Shown: positions 8,576 to 21,695, counted from the first letter of the stretch. The stretch is 64,000 nucleotides of DNA from Peiella sedimenti (GCF_030504955.1 NZ_JAUKTR010000002.1:248001-312000), one strand, 5' to 3'. The notes: generated by a model not told the origin, from the letters alone. Numbers and translations are program-made.

Positions 8576-9508
8576 ATGATCACCCTTCCACTCCATGACG
8601 CCGTAGGCCCCGTCGCCCGCGCCGCCGGACGGCAGAGATCGGTCGCGGTCTCCTTCGAGTTCTTTCCGCCCAGGGACGAGGCCGCCGAGGGCGTCCTGTG
8701 GAATTCCCTGCGCAAGCTGGAGCCGCTGAATCCCAGTTTCGTCTCGGTCACCTACGGCGCCGGCGGCTCCACGCGCGAGCGCACCCACCGCACCATCCAG
8801 CGCATCCTGGGCGAGACGGGCCTGACGCCCGCCGCCCACGTCACCTGCGTCGACGCCAGCCGCGAGCAGGTGGACGAGGTCCTGCGCGACTACTGGGAGG
8901 CGGGCGTTCGCCATCTGGTCTGCCTGCGCGGCGACCCGCCCGGCGGCGCCAGCCTGGGCGGGGCCTATGCGCCCGGGCCGGGATCCTACGCCAACGCCAC
9001 CGAGCTGACCGAGGCCGCGGCCCGCATCGCGCCCTTCGAGATCAGCGTCGGCGTCTATCCCGAGAAGCACCCCGAGAGCCCCTCCATCGATCACGACATC
9101 GATGTCCTGAAGGCCAAGATCGACGCCGGCGCCACGCGGGCGATCACCCAGTTCTTCTTCGATATCGACGCCTTCCTGCGCTTCCACGACCGGGTGCGCG
9201 CGGCGGGCGTGACCATTCCGATCGTCCCGGGGATCATGCCGGTCAGCAACTATCAGGGGCTGAAGCGCATGGCGGCCGGCTGCCAGACCGCGCTCCCGGC
9301 CTGGCTCGCCAGCCTGTTCGAGGGCCTCGACGACGACCCCGACATCCGGCGGCTGCTGGCGGCCTCGGTGGCCTGCGAAATGTCGGCCCGCCTCGAGGAG
9401 GAGGGCTTCAGCGCGTTCCACTTCTACACCCTGAACCGGGCCGAGCTGGTCTACGCCATCTGCCGCATGCTGGGCGTGCGCCAGCCCCTCAAGGCGTCGG
9501 CGGAATGA
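8576..9508 (+). CDS. metF: 5,10-methylenetetrahydrofolate reductase (MetF)
   Basis: Reduces 5,10-methylene-THF to 5-methyl-THF, the methyl donor for MetH encoded immediately downstream. SFEFFPPRD at the N-terminus, FVSVTYGAGGSTRERT, HLVCLRGDPP and TQFFFD are the classical FAD-barrel motifs, and VPGIMPV sits in the second half. The 310-residue length fits a bacterial MetF. ATG at 8576 is used; a TTG start at 8558 would add six residues. The stop overlaps the next start as ATGA at 9505-9508, so it is co-translated with metH. Expression is probably controlled by the palindrome at 8454-8473. Confidence 0.97.
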   Translation: MITLPLHDAVGPVARAAGRQRSVAVSFEFFPPRDEAAEGVLWNSLRKLEPLNPSFVSVTYGAGGSTRERTHRTIQRILGETGLTPAAHVTCVDASREQVDEVLRDYWEAGVRHLVCLRGDPPGGASLGGAYAPGPGSYANATELTEAAARIAPFEISVGVYPEKHPESPSIDHDIDVLKAKIDAGATRAITQFFFDIDAFLRFHDRVRAAGVTIPIVPGIMPVSNYQGLKRMAAGCQTALPAWLASLFEGLDDDPDIRRLLAASVACEMSARLEEEGFSAFHFYTLNRAELVYAICRMLGVRQPLKASAE

Positions 9509-10572
9509 GCCGGGCCGATCGCATCCGGCAGCTCCACGCCGCCGCCCGCGAGCGCATCCTGGTGCTGGACGGCGCCTGGGGCGTCATGATCCAGGGCAAG
9601 GGTCTGACCGAGGCCGACTACCGGGGCGAGCGCTTCGCGGCCCACAACGGCCAGATGAAGGGCAACAACGACATCCTGTGCCTGACCCGGCCGGACATCG
9701 TGGCCGAACTGCACGACGCCTATTTCGCCGCCGGCGCCGACATCTCCGAGACCAACACCTTCTCGGCCACGACAATCGCCCAGGAGGACTACGGCCTCGA
9801 CGCCCAGGCGGTCCGGGACATCAACCTGGAGGGCGCCAGGCTCGCCCGCGCCGCGGCCGACCGCTGGACGGAGAAGGAGCCGCACAAGCCCCGCTTCGCC
9901 GCCGGTTCGATCGGGCCGCTGAACAAGATGCTGTCCATGTCCTCGGACGTGAACGATCCGGGCGCGCGGCTGGTCACCTTCGACCAGGTCTATGAGGCCT
10001 ACCGCCAGCAGGTGCGGGCCCTGCACGAGGGCAGGGTGCACCTGTTCCTCATCGAGACCATCACCGACACCCTCAACTGCAAGGCCGCCATCAAGGCCAT
10101 CAAGGACCTCGAGGACGAGGGCTACGAGCCGCTGCCGATCTGGATCTCGGGGACGATCACCGACCGCTCGGGCCGGACCCTGTCGGGCCAGACGGCCGAG
10201 GCCTTCTGGAACAGCGTGCGCCACGCCAAGCCGTTCGCCGTCGGCTTCAACTGCGCCCTGGGCGCCGACCTGATGCGGCCCTTCATCGCCGAGCTCAGCC
10301 GCGTGGCCGACACCCTGGTCGCGGCCTATCCGAACGCCGGCCTGCCCAACGCCATGGGCCAGTACGACGAGCAGCCGCACGAGACGGCGCACTTCCTCGA
10401 GGAGTGGGCCAGGTCGGGCCTCGTCAACATCGTCGGCGGCTGCTGCGGCACGACGCCGGATCACATCCGCCACGTGGCCGAGGAGGTCGCGGGCGTTCAG
10501 CCGCGCCAGATTCCGGAGCGCCCGGTGGCCATGCGGTTGAGCGGCCTCGAACCGTTTGAACTGGTAGCCTGA
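9505..10572 (+). CDS. metH: Methionine synthase, homocysteine-binding half of split MetH
   Basis: A 355-residue protein covering only the first MetH module, the zinc-dependent homocysteine S-methyltransferase barrel. Motifs: [27 protein letters not shown] (first zinc Cys) and [13 protein letters not shown] (the Cys-Cys zinc ligands). It ends at FELVA with TGA, and the folate/cobalamin modules start 1 base later in another frame as a separate ORF. This two-gene MetH occurs in Caulobacter and other alphaproteobacteria, so it is a genuine split and not a sequencing error. The two products must associate to transfer methyl from cobalamin to homocysteine. Confidence 0.95.
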   Translation: MSRADRIRQLHAAARERILVLDGAWGVMIQGKGLTEADYRGERFAAHNGQMKGNNDILCLTRPDIVAELHDAYFAAGADISETNTFSATTIAQEDYGLDAQAVRDINLEGARLARAAADRWTEKEPHKPRFAAGSIGPLNKMLSMSSDVNDPGARLVTFDQVYEAYRQQVRALHEGRVHLFLIETITDTLNCKAAIKAIKDLEDEGYEPLPIWISGTITDRSGRTLSGQTAEAFWNSVRHAKPFAVGFNCALGADLMRPFIAELSRVADTLVAAYPNAGLPNAMGQYDEQPHETAHFLEEWARSGLVNIVGGCCGTTPDHIRHVAEEVAGVQPRQIPERPVAMRLSGLEPFELVA

Positions 10573-10573
10573 G

Positions 10574-13228
<2,655 letters not shown>

Positions 13229-13245
13229 TCCGGTCGACCTGAAGG

Positions 13246-14160
13246 TCAGTCGCCGAACCCGTCTTCCGCCCAGGCCTTCAGCAGCTGGGCGGCGATGGCG
13301 AAGGGCGGCGGCGCCTTGATCTGCGGATGCTCGCCGCGCACCACGGCCCGCGCCTCCTCGCGCGTGAACCACTGCACCTCCTCCAGCTCCGCCTCGTCCG
13401 GCGCCGCCTCGCCCGGCTCCACCTGGGCGATCAGGCCGATCATCAGGGATGAGGGAAACGGCCAGGGCTGGCTGGAGTGATAGATCACGCGCCGCGCCCT
13501 CAGGCCCGCCTCCTCAAGCAGCTCGCGGGCGCAGCCCTCCTCGATGGATTCGCCCGGCTCGATGAAGCCGGCCAGGGCCGACATGCGGCCCTCGGGCCAA
13601 CCGTGCTGGCGGCCCAGCAGGCAGCGCTCGCCCTGCACGGGCAGCATGATGGCCACCGGGTCCACACGCGGAAAATGCTCGGTCCGGCAGGCGGGGCAGA
13701 CCCGCTTCCATCCGGCGCAGGCGTTCCGGCTCTCCTGGCCGCAGGCCGAGCAGAAGCCGTGACGCCGCCTCCAGTCGAACAGGCTCTTGGCCAGGCCCGC
13801 CACGGCGGCCTCCTCGCCCGGCAGCAGGGCCGCGGCCGAGCGCATGTCGGTAAAGCCGCCCCGCCCCGCAAAGGGCCCCTCGGCCGGATCGGCAGGCCCC
13901 TCCAGCTCCACGGCGAACAGGGGCCTCTCGCCCTCAAAACCCAGAAAGGCCCAGCGGTCGCCGGCCGCGGCCAGCGCCATGGCCAGCGGAACCCGCGCCA
14001 GCGCTTCGCCCGCGATCATCGCACGGCCTTCCCACAGCACCGCCGCCAGGGCCGAGGGGTCCGCCAGCCGCGCCTCGACCCAGGCGGGTTCATTCCGGGC
14101 GTCGCCGCCCCGGTCGAGCGTTCCGCCCGCGAAGGTGTTGACGAAGGCGTCCAGCGGCAT
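13246..14160 (-). CDS. nudC: NAD(+) diphosphatase / NADH pyrophosphatase (NudC)
   Basis: A 304-residue Nudix hydrolase that cleaves NAD(H) to NMN(H) and AMP and, in characterised homologues, removes NAD caps from RNA. An N-terminal NudC-type domain is followed by a zinc ribbon (FCSACGQ ... CPACRTEHFPR, four Cys) and the Nudix box GFIEPGESIEEGCARELLEE with its REx2EE-type helix, then the SQPWPFPSSLM motif that distinguishes NudC. ATG at 14160 gives MPLDAFVNTF. It converges on metH with 17 bases between the stops, so the genes may share a termination zone. Confidence 0.94.
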   Translation of the reverse strand: MPLDAFVNTFAGGTLDRGGDARNEPAWVEARLADPSALAAVLWEGRAMIAGEALARVPLAMALAAAGDRWAFLGFEGERPLFAVELEGPADPAEGPFAGRGGFTDMRSAAALLPGEEAAVAGLAKSLFDWRRRHGFCSACGQESRNACAGWKRVCPACRTEHFPRVDPVAIMLPVQGERCLLGRQHGWPEGRMSALAGFIEPGESIEEGCARELLEEAGLRARRVIYHSSQPWPFPSSLMIGLIAQVEPGEAAPDEAELEEVQWFTREEARAVVRGEHPQIKAPPPFAIAAQLLKAWAEDGFGD

Positions 14161-14223
14161 GACCGTTCTCCCGCGCCTCCCTCTGGGACAGGCGCGCCGC
14201 CTTCGCAAGGGAGTGAACCGCCC

Positions 14224-14418
14224 ATGTCGCGCAATCAGGTGCTGATCGCCGCCCTTCTCAGCGACATCGTCCTGTTGGCCGCCTTCTTCCTCGGCCAGGA
14301 CCCGGTCCAGCGTCTGTGGGGCGAAGAGGGGGCCGTGTGGCTGGTGGCGGCCCTGGCCGTGGCCTTCATCCTCATAAACGTCGCGCTGCTGTGGGCCCTG
14401 TCGCGGCGCCGGCCTTGA
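14224..14418 (+). CDS. Small two-helix membrane protein of unknown function
   Basis: A 64-residue protein, MSRNQVLIAALL..., with two hydrophobic segments (about residues 6-23 and 37-58) separated by a polar loop, QDPVQRLWGEEGA. It ends in Arg residues, so the C-terminus is probably cytoplasmic. It lies between divergent nudC and the SRP RNA gene, 28 bases before the RNA. I do not recognise a family. The clean start and plausible topology favour a real gene, but no strong ribosome binding site was seen. Confidence 0.55.
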   Translation: MSRNQVLIAALLSDIVLLAAFFLGQDPVQRLWGEEGAVWLVAALAVAFILINVALLWALSRRRP

Positions 14419-14446
14419 TTCCGCCCTCGCGGCGGCCGATATTGTG

Positions 14447-14546
14447 CGTGGAGACTGGCGCGGGCGAAGGCCTCGCCAACTCGGTCAGGTCCGGAAGGAA
14501 GCAGCCGCAACGAGCTCCCCTTCGGGTCGCTGTCCAGTCTCCACCT
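14447..14546 (+). ncRNA. ffs: Signal recognition particle RNA, small bacterial type (4.5S)
   Basis: The apical-loop core GGTCAGGTCCGGAAGGAAGC is the universally conserved SRP RNA domain IV that binds Ffh. It is enclosed by a long hairpin whose base pairs GTGGAGACTGG (14448-14458) with CCAGTCTCCAC (14534-14544). About 100 nt is the normal size for the small bacterial form without an Alu domain. Exact ends are estimated from the helix. Confidence 0.95.
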
Positions 14547-14605
14547 TCTCCCTGACAATCAGACGGCGATCGCCGGCCCAGAGCTGGCCGCTTCGCCTAG
14601 CCGAT

Positions 14606-15097
14606 CTACTTGCTGGCCGCGGAGGCGTAATAGGCGCCCACGGCGTAGTAGCAGGTGGCGCCCGCCGGGCAGTCGTACATGCGCACTCGCAGCTGGTAGG
14701 TTTCGCTGGCCAGGCTGGTGAACGTCACCACCGGGGTCGTGTCGATGCGCACGTCCGAGGCCACCACATCGCCCTGGCTGTCGAGGATCTCCAGGTCCAG
14801 GTCGCGGCAGACGTCGTCGCAGAAGCCCGCCACGGTGACGGTCCCGCCCCAGCCGCCGATGACCCGCGACTCCCGCGTCTGGTCGTCATTCAGAGAACCG
14901 ACCTCGCCGTGGAAGTAGGTGTGGCCCTGGCCGATGGGCCGGTTGGCCTCGCGCCACATCATGTCGTTCAGCATGCGCTGGGCCACGCCGGACACCCGGC
15001 CGCTCACGCCGCCGGACTGCGCCAGGGCGGGCTGCGCCGCAAGGGATCCCACCGTCACAAGCGCCGCCACGGCGGCCGTCATCAACCCGCTTCGCAT
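14606..15097 (-). CDS. Secreted protein of unknown function
   Basis: A 163-residue protein with a clear Sec signal peptide: MRSGLMTAAVAAL... ending in QPALAQ, cleavage near residue 26. The mature part contains GGWGGTVTVAGFCDDVCRDLDLEIL and YDCPAGATCYYAVGAYY, with two Cys pairs that could form disulfides, and reads like a small beta-sandwich (pre-peptidase C-terminal-like) domain. That fold is only an impression. It is transcribed alone, converging on the SRP RNA and following ahcY on the other side. Confidence 0.65.
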   Translation of the reverse strand: MRSGLMTAAVAALVTVGSLAAQPALAQSGGVSGRVSGVAQRMLNDMMWREANRPIGQGHTYFHGEVGSLNDDQTRESRVIGGWGGTVTVAGFCDDVCRDLDLEILDSQGDVVASDVRIDTTPVVTFTSLASETYQLRVRMYDCPAGATCYYAVGAYYASAASK

Positions 15098-15182
15098 CCA
15101 GGCCTCCCCTCCCGGTCATAGGCTTGGAATAGAAGGCCATTCGCGGCCGCCGCGCAAGCTCGCGCCGGCGGCCGCGGACGGG

Positions 15183-16574
<1,392 letters not shown>

Positions 16575-16647
16575 GAGGGGCGCGTCCTTGAGGGGCAGGG
16601 CGGGATCGCGGCTCTATAGACCTCGCGCCCCAGCCCGGCAACCGCGC

Positions 16648-16667
16648 ATATAAGGATATCCTTATAT
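16648..16667. promoter_or_regulatory. Perfect palindromic operator upstream of ahcY (SahR-like site)
   Basis: ATATAAGGATATCCTTATAT is a perfect 20-bp palindrome and an obvious AT island in very GC-rich DNA. It overlaps the last codons of the M61-like gene: the TAA stop and the preceding Ile codon of that gene lie inside the right arm. The matching site at 8454-8473 precedes metF. Control by an ArsR-family SahR-type repressor sensing SAH is inferred. Confidence 0.72.
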
Positions 16668-18122
16668 CCCGGCCAGCGCCGCGCGGCAGGCGTCCGAACC
16701 CGCCCCCTCGCCCAGGACCAGCTGCTGCACCTGGACGGCGCGGCCGTCGGCGGCCTCGGCCCTCGAGGTCTCGATCCGGCCGCAGGGCCCGAACAGGTCA
16801 GCCGGCAGGGCCAGGTCCTCGCCCGCCTCCACATGCCGCCGGATGTCGCCGCGCAGGTCGCCGCCCCCTGCCCGGCGATAGGCGGCGCGCAGCCGCTCCG
16901 GCGCCGTGCCGCGGCCCTCGCGCATGGCCAGGATCACGTCGTCCAGCCCCTTGCGCCCGCCCGTGCGCGCCTTCAGCCGCGCATCCCAGGCCAGGGCCAG
17001 CACCAGGCCCCGCTGGTAGGGCAGGTCGGCCGCCGCCGGATCGCCCCAGAAGGCCCGCGCCGCCTGCTGGGCCGGGGCGTTCCTGGCCGGCGACAGGGCG
17101 TAGCGGCTGAGCGAGCGGTTCAGGTCCTCGGCGAAGTCCTCGGGGCTCATCAGGCCCGCCCGCACCAGCATCCGCAGGGTGTAGAGCTCGGTGAAGCCTT
17201 CGGAGAACCAGTAGTCCAGCGCCTCGTCCGGCCCGCGCCTCAGCCCCCCCACCCGGTCCGGCAGCCAGGCGTGCTGGTGTTCGTGCGCCAGGATGTGGCG
17301 CAGCTCGGCCGCCGTCATGTTGGGCGTCACCCACAGGGAGAAACCGTCGCCCAGCCCGACCCCGAACTGCACCTTGGCGGTCGGGGCGTCCAGGGGCGTC
17401 AGGGCCACGAAGAAGGACTCGCCCTCGTCGCCCCAGAAGCGGGCCGAGGCCTCGGCCACGGGGCCCAGCACGGCGGTCAGCTCGTCCGGCGCGAACCGCC
17501 AATCGGCCGCGTGGGCGGCCACGCGGATCCGCCCGCCCGCCGCCTGGCGCTCGGCCACCGTCACGTCCGCCCCGCCGATCAGCACGCTGTCCATCAGGGC
17601 GACGCCCTCGACCTGCGGCCGGTGATCCAGGTCCGAGGCCAGGGTCCAGCCCTCGGGCGCCTCGCCCCAGCGGAACACGGCGGGCTGGTCGGCGCGGTCG
17701 GCCACCACCGCCAGCACGGTCCAGCCCACGGCGGTGAAGCCGGTTTCGTTGATCACCGGGCGAAACGGCCGCTCCGGGCCCGGCCGCGCCGGGCCCTCAA
17801 AGGCCTGGCGCACGCGATAGGTCACGCGCAGCGCGGCGCCGGGCGCGTGATTGAGGGTGCGGAACGGCCCCGCCTCGCGCGCCACCTCGGCGCCCTCGAC
17901 GCGGAATTCCTCGACCGCGCGCCACAGGCCCTCGGCCCCCGACCAGCGGTTGGGCAGCATCAGCTCGGTCTCGCCGTCGCGGTCGCCCTCGATCAGGATC
18001 GACACCCTGAGGGCCCCGGGCTCGGGCGTCACCTCATAGAGGGTCGGCGCAGGCGTCGCCGCCGCCGCTCCGGCCGCGCAGGCCAGGGTTAGGGCGACCA
18101 GGGCCGCCGCCGCTTGACGCAT
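16662..18122 (-). CDS. Secreted M61-like metallopeptidase
   Basis: A 486-residue protein with a signal peptide (hydrophobic residues 4-24, about AAAATPAP). A beta-rich N-terminal domain resembles that of M61 glycyl aminopeptidases. The catalytic domain has HILAHEHQHAW, which contains an HExxH zinc motif (HEHQH), and then WFSEGFTELYTL, which supplies the downstream glutamate ligand of gluzincins. A C-terminal PDZ domain, common in M61 enzymes, is not evident. The protein is probably periplasmic. Its stop codon lies inside the ahcY operator, and ahcY follows in the same direction. Confidence 0.72.
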   Translation of the reverse strand: MRQAAAALVALTLACAAGAAAATPAPTLYEVTPEPGALRVSILIEGDRDGETELMLPNRWSGAEGLWRAVEEFRVEGAEVAREAGPFRTLNHAPGAALRVTYRVRQAFEGPARPGPERPFRPVINETGFTAVGWTVLAVVADRADQPAVFRWGEAPEGWTLASDLDHRPQVEGVALMDSVLIGGADVTVAERQAAGGRIRVAAHAADWRFAPDELTAVLGPVAEASARFWGDEGESFFVALTPLDAPTAKVQFGVGLGDGFSLWVTPNMTAAELRHILAHEHQHAWLPDRVGGLRRGPDEALDYWFSEGFTELYTLRMLVRAGLMSPEDFAEDLNRSLSRYALSPARNAPAQQAARAFWGDPAAADLPYQRGLVLALAWDARLKARTGGRKGLDDVILAMREGRGTAPERLRAAYRRAGGGDLRGDIRRHVEAGEDLALPADLFGPCGRIETSRAEAADGRAVQVQQLVLGEGAGSDACRAALAGI

Positions 18123-18256
18123 GATCGCCCTCCCGACGAACGATCGTAACCTACGGCCCTCAGCTTCCCGTCATTTCGCCGGCCCCGCCATGTGACACGT
18201 TGGCGAACCCCGCCCCGCTCTCGCCTGTCGCCGCGCTTGCCGCTATGCATCGGCCC

Positions 18257-19297
18257 ATGGACATGACGCCCGCCCCCGCCCCAGCCGATACGCCCGACGG
18301 CGCCCGCGACCCCGCCCAGCCGCGCCACGACTGGACGCTGGACCAGGTGCTGGCCCTGTTCAACCTGCCGTTCCCCGAGCTGATCTTCCGGGCCCAGGCC
18401 GTACACCGTCGCTGGTTCGATCCGGCCGAGGTCCAGCTATCCCAGCTGCTCTCCATCAAGACGGGCGGCTGCGCCGAGGACTGCGGCTATTGCAGCCAGT
18501 CAGCCCATCACAGGACGGGGCTGAAGGCCGAGAAGCTCATGGAGGTCGAGGCGGTGCTCAAGGCCGCCGCCGACGCCCGGGCCGGCGGGGCTCAGCGCTT
18601 CTGCATGGGGGCGGCGTGGCGCGAGCCGAAGGAACGCGACATGGCCGCGCTCGAGGCCATGATCTCGGGGGTCAAGGCCATGGGCATGGAGACCTGCGCC
18701 ACCCTGGGCATGCTGACCGGTGACCAGGCCCAAAGGCTGAAGGCGGCCGGGCTGGACTACTACAACCACAACCTCGACACCGCGCCCGACGACTACGCTC
18801 GCGTCATCTCCACCCGCACCTATCAGGAACGGCTGGATACGCTGGAGGCGGTCCGCGCCGCCGGCCTCAACACCTGTTGCGGCGGAATCGTCGGCATGGG
18901 CGAGACGCGCCGCGCCCGCGCCGGGCTGCTGCACGCCCTGGCCACCCTGCCCGAGCACCCGGACAGCCTGCCGGTCAACGCCCTGGTGCCGGTGCCCGGC
19001 ACGCCGCTGGGCGACGAGGTTCTGGCGCGCGGCCAGATCGATCCCATCGAGTTCGTGCGCACCGTCGCCGTGGCGCGGCTGGTGTGCCCCAAGGCGGTCG
19101 TGCGCCTGTCGGCCGGCCGCGAGGCCATGAGCCGCGAGACCCAGGCCCTGTGCTTCATCGCCGGCGCCAACTCCATCTTCGTGGGCGGGCGCCTGCTGAC
19201 CACCGACAACCCGGAGCGCGACGAGGACGCCGCCCTCTTCGCCGACCTGGGCCTGCGGCCCATGGCGGAAGCCGCGCCCCACTCCGGAGCGGCGTAA
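18257..19297 (+). CDS. bioB: Biotin synthase (BioB)
   Basis: Radical-SAM enzyme inserting sulfur into dethiobiotin. The motif [13 protein letters not shown] holds the CxxxCxxC cluster ligands, preceded by [32 protein letters not shown] and VRLSAGRE follow in family order. The N-terminal stretch before RHDWT is Pro/Ala-rich and variable, so the start is uncertain: ATG codons at 18245, 18257 and 18263 are all possible and none has a good ribosome binding site. No other bio gene is in the window. Confidence 0.95.
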   Translation: MDMTPAPAPADTPDGARDPAQPRHDWTLDQVLALFNLPFPELIFRAQAVHRRWFDPAEVQLSQLLSIKTGGCAEDCGYCSQSAHHRTGLKAEKLMEVEAVLKAAADARAGGAQRFCMGAAWREPKERDMAALEAMISGVKAMGMETCATLGMLTGDQAQRLKAAGLDYYNHNLDTAPDDYARVISTRTYQERLDTLEAVRAAGLNTCCGGIVGMGETRRARAGLLHALATLPEHPDSLPVNALVPVPGTPLGDEVLARGQIDPIEFVRTVAVARLVCPKAVVRLSAGREAMSRETQALCFIAGANSIFVGGRLLTTDNPERDEDAALFADLGLRPMAEAAPHSGAA

Positions 19298-19333
19298 ACC
19301 GCACGTCAACCAGGGCGGAGGCAAGGCTGGGCC

Positions 19334-19747
19334 ATGCGCCGCCGCGACGCCCTCACCCTAGGCCTGACCACCGCCGTCCTGGCGCCCCTGGCCGCGGCCG
19401 GGTCGGCCCATGCCGGCGGCCCCAGCGGGGGCGGCTCGGCCCCGCCCAGCTACACGCGGCTGAACACCATCACCGCCAGCGTCCGGCGCGGCGACGGCCG
19501 CATGGGCGTCATGACGGTCGAGGCGGGGGTCGACTGCCCGCCCGAGGCCTTGCGCGCCCGCGCCGCCCAGTCCGCGCCGCGCCTGACGGCGGCCTATAGC
19601 GAGGTGCTGCGCCGCTTCGCGCCCTCGGTCCGGCCCGGCTTCCCGCCCGATGTGGAGCGGCTCTCACGCGAACTTCAGGCCGCCACCGACCGCACGCTCG
19701 GCCGCTCCGGCGCGCGCCTGCTGCTCGGCACGGTGATGATCGCCTGA
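19334..19747 (+). CDS. Tat-type secreted protein with FliL-like C-terminal pattern
   Basis: A 137-residue protein starting MRRRDALTLGL, a twin-arginine-like signal followed by a hydrophobic run and an AHA cleavage site near residue 28. The mature part (TITASVRRGDGRMGVMTVEAG, later GRSGARLLLGTVMI) recalls the C-terminal region of FliL-like proteins, but the match is by eye and weak. It begins 36 bases after bioB and is followed by a strong hairpin terminator, so it may be the last gene of a bioB transcript. Confidence 0.6.
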   Translation: MRRRDALTLGLTTAVLAPLAAAGSAHAGGPSGGGSAPPSYTRLNTITASVRRGDGRMGVMTVEAGVDCPPEALRARAAQSAPRLTAAYSEVLRRFAPSVRPGFPPDVERLSRELQAATDRTLGRSGARLLLGTVMIA

Positions 19748-19758
19748 CCAGGCGGCAA

Positions 19759-19787
19759 AAAGGCCCCGGAGCGTCCCCGGGGCCTTT
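19759..19787. terminator. Bidirectional hairpin terminator
   Basis: AAAGGCCCCGG (19759-19769) pairs exactly with CCGGGGCCTTT (19777-19787) around a 7-base loop. A-run and T-run flank the two sides, so it can terminate both the plus-strand secreted-protein gene and the minus-strand entericidin. Confidence 0.8.
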
Positions 19788-19808
19788 CGCATCCGATCCC
19801 GTCTGAAA

Positions 19809-19946
19809 TCAGTTGCGGGCGTCGTTGGCGGTGTCGGTGACCGCTTCACCGGCGGCCTCCACGTCACGGCCGGCGCCGGCGATGGTGTTGCAGGCGCCGA
19901 CGGTCAGGGCGGCGGCGGCGGCGAGAAGCACGACGATCTTACGCAT
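19809..19946 (-). CDS. Entericidin A/B family small lipoprotein
   Basis: A 45-residue ORF, MRKIVVLLAAAAALTVGAC..., with an n-region Lys/Arg, a hydrophobic stretch and lipobox VGAC at residues 16-19. The tail NTIAGAGRDVEAAGEAVTDT is the usual entericidin pattern. AAAGGAG stands 6-7 bases before the ATG. The promoter region carries a perfect EcfG-type motif at 19978-20002, so it looks like a member of the stress regulon whose regulators are encoded next to it. It ends 22 bases before a bidirectional terminator. The lipoprotein should be anchored in an envelope membrane; the toxin/antidote role of E. coli EcnAB is not established here. Confidence 0.85.
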   Translation of the reverse strand: MRKIVVLLAAAAALTVGACNTIAGAGRDVEAAGEAVTDTANDARN

Positions 19947-19977
19947 GGGAATCTCCTTTGGCCTTGTCGGCCAAGAC

Positions 19978-20002
19978 AACGCCTACGCTAGGGGCGGGTT
20001 CC
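19978..20002 (-). promoter_or_regulatory. EcfG-type promoter for the entericidin gene
   Basis: On the minus strand GGAAC (20002-19998), 16 bases, then CGTT (19981-19978): an exact match to the alphaproteobacterial EcfG/SigT consensus GGAAC-N16/17-CGTT. It overlaps the last codons of phyK and lies 31 bases before the entericidin ATG. Confidence 0.8.
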
Positions 20003-21691
20003 GGCCGCCTCCGGCGTCGGGAAGCGCAGGGTGGTCAGGGTCCCGCCCTCCGGCAACTGCTCGATCTCGGTGGCGCCGCGCAACTGGCGGGCGAAGGCCG
20101 TCATCAGGGTGCGCCCCACCCCCTGGCCCACGGCCTCGGGATCGGCGCCGGGGCCGTCGTCGCGCACTGTCAGGACGCTTTCCTCGCCCATGACGCGGAA
20201 GGTCACCCACAGCGAGCCGCCGCGCCCGGCGAAGGCGTGCTTCTGGGCGTTGGATATGGCCTCCACCGTCCACAGGGCCAGGGGGGCCAGCTTGTCGGGG
20301 TCGATGACCAGCGTGTCTGCCGACAGTTCGGTGCGCACGACGGCGCCCCGCGTCTGCTCGGTGGCGATCATCTGGGCCGTCAGGTCCTCGAGGAACTGGC
20401 GCACGTCCACGTGGCGCAGCTCCTCCGACTGGTAGAGGGCCCGGTAGATCAGAGCCAGGGCCGAGATGCGCTGGCGCGTGTCGTTGACGGCGCTACGGGC
20501 GGCCGGGTCGGTCAGGGCCCGCTGCTGCATGTTCAGCAGGGACGAAATGACCTGCAGGTTGTTCTTCACCCGGTGGTGGATTTCGCGCATCAGCGCGTCC
20601 TTCTCCTCCAGGGAGTCGCGCAGGCGGTGGTCGCGGCTCTCGATGGCATCGCCCATCTGATCCAGCGTCCAGGCCAGGGTCCGGATTTCGGCGGGCGCAT
20701 AGCGGGCCTGGACGGGCCTCACGTTGAATTTGCCCTTGGCGTAGATGCCGGCCACCCGCTCCAGATAGGCCAGCCAGCGGATGATCAGCCGCTCGGACAC
20801 CACCAGGGTCGCGCCCAGCGCCAGTACCCAGGCCAGCAACGGCAGGAACAGCACCACCAGGGCGTTCAGGCGCGCCCAGTTGAGCCAGCCGGGGTCCGGC
20901 TGGCTGAGCAGGACGAAGGTGCGCGTCGAGCCGATGGGCGCGCCCGCCAGAACGACCCGCTCGCCACTCGCGTCGCGCTCGACCATGACCACCGAGCCCT
21001 CGGCGGCGGCGCGCGCCGTCCAGCCCGCCGGAGCCCCGGCGAAGGCTTCGATATTGGTGGTGGCCAGCATACGCCCGCCGTCGTCCACCAGCGCCACCTC
21101 GGCCGGGCCAAGATCCCCGTGACCGCGATAGGGCCGGGGCGCCAGGGCGTCAGCCGACAGCACGGCGACGACGGCGCCGTTGAAACGCCCACGCGGCTGC
21201 TCCACCCGCTGGGCCACCAGGACACCGGGTCCCGCCGACAGGCTAAGCCCGCTGGGCCGCACCACCATGGGCTCGCCGGCGCGCAGGCGCTCGAACCAGC
21301 CGTCGCCCGTGACCGCCCGCACCACCTCAAGGCTGCTGGCGGCGCAGGTGACGCGGCCCGTGGCGCTGAAGCGGGCCAGGGTCTCGTAGCCCTCCAGCCG
21401 CTCACGAAGGGCGCGCAGGCGGGGCACGCAGTTCAGACCCACCGTATCGGGCTGCAGCGTTTCGAGCAGGACCGAGGCGCTCTCAATGCGCGCCTGGGCC
21501 GTGGCCGCGCTCAGGCGCGCCGCCGTCGTCAGGTCGGCGCGGCGGTCATGGGCCTCGCGGCGAAAGGCGGCCTGGGACTGGACGATGCTAAGCAGCAGCA
21601 GGGGCGCCATGGCCAGGGCCAGGGCCACACCCATGCGGAAGCGGATGCCCTCGAACCGCGGCATGCGCAGGCGGCTGCGAAGGGCGCGCAC
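19988..21691 (-). CDS. phyK: PhyK-type sensor histidine kinase of the general stress response
   Basis: A 567-residue membrane kinase. TM1 is about residues 20-38, a large extracytoplasmic sensor follows, and TM2 is about 276-300 with a HAMP-like stretch. The HisKA_2/HWE phosphoacceptor region REIHHRVKNNLQ has its histidine at 372/373. The ATP-binding domain follows, with a conserved Asn in EAISNAQKHA and DDGPGAD. In Caulobacter PhyK phosphorylates PhyR. GTG start at 21691, 4 bases after the ecfG stop, so nepR-ecfG-phyK read as one operon. The signal sensed is not evident. The entericidin promoter lies within its 3' end. Confidence 0.9.
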   Translation of the reverse strand: MRALRSRLRMPRFEGIRFRMGVALALAMAPLLLLSIVQSQAAFRREAHDRRADLTTAARLSAATAQARIESASVLLETLQPDTVGLNCVPRLRALRERLEGYETLARFSATGRVTCAASSLEVVRAVTGDGWFERLRAGEPMVVRPSGLSLSAGPGVLVAQRVEQPRGRFNGAVVAVLSADALAPRPYRGHGDLGPAEVALVDDGGRMLATTNIEAFAGAPAGWTARAAAEGSVVMVERDASGERVVLAGAPIGSTRTFVLLSQPDPGWLNWARLNALVVLFLPLLAWVLALGATLVVSERLIIRWLAYLERVAGIYAKGKFNVRPVQARYAPAEIRTLAWTLDQMGDAIESRDHRLRDSLEEKDALMREIHHRVKNNLQVISSLLNMQQRALTDPAARSAVNDTRQRISALALIYRALYQSEELRHVDVRQFLEDLTAQMIATEQTRGAVVRTELSADTLVIDPDKLAPLALWTVEAISNAQKHAFAGRGGSLWVTFRVMGEESVLTVRDDGPGADPEAVGQGVGRTLMTAFARQLRGATEIEQLPEGGTLTTLRFPTPEAAGTRP

Positions 21692-21695
21692 GATC

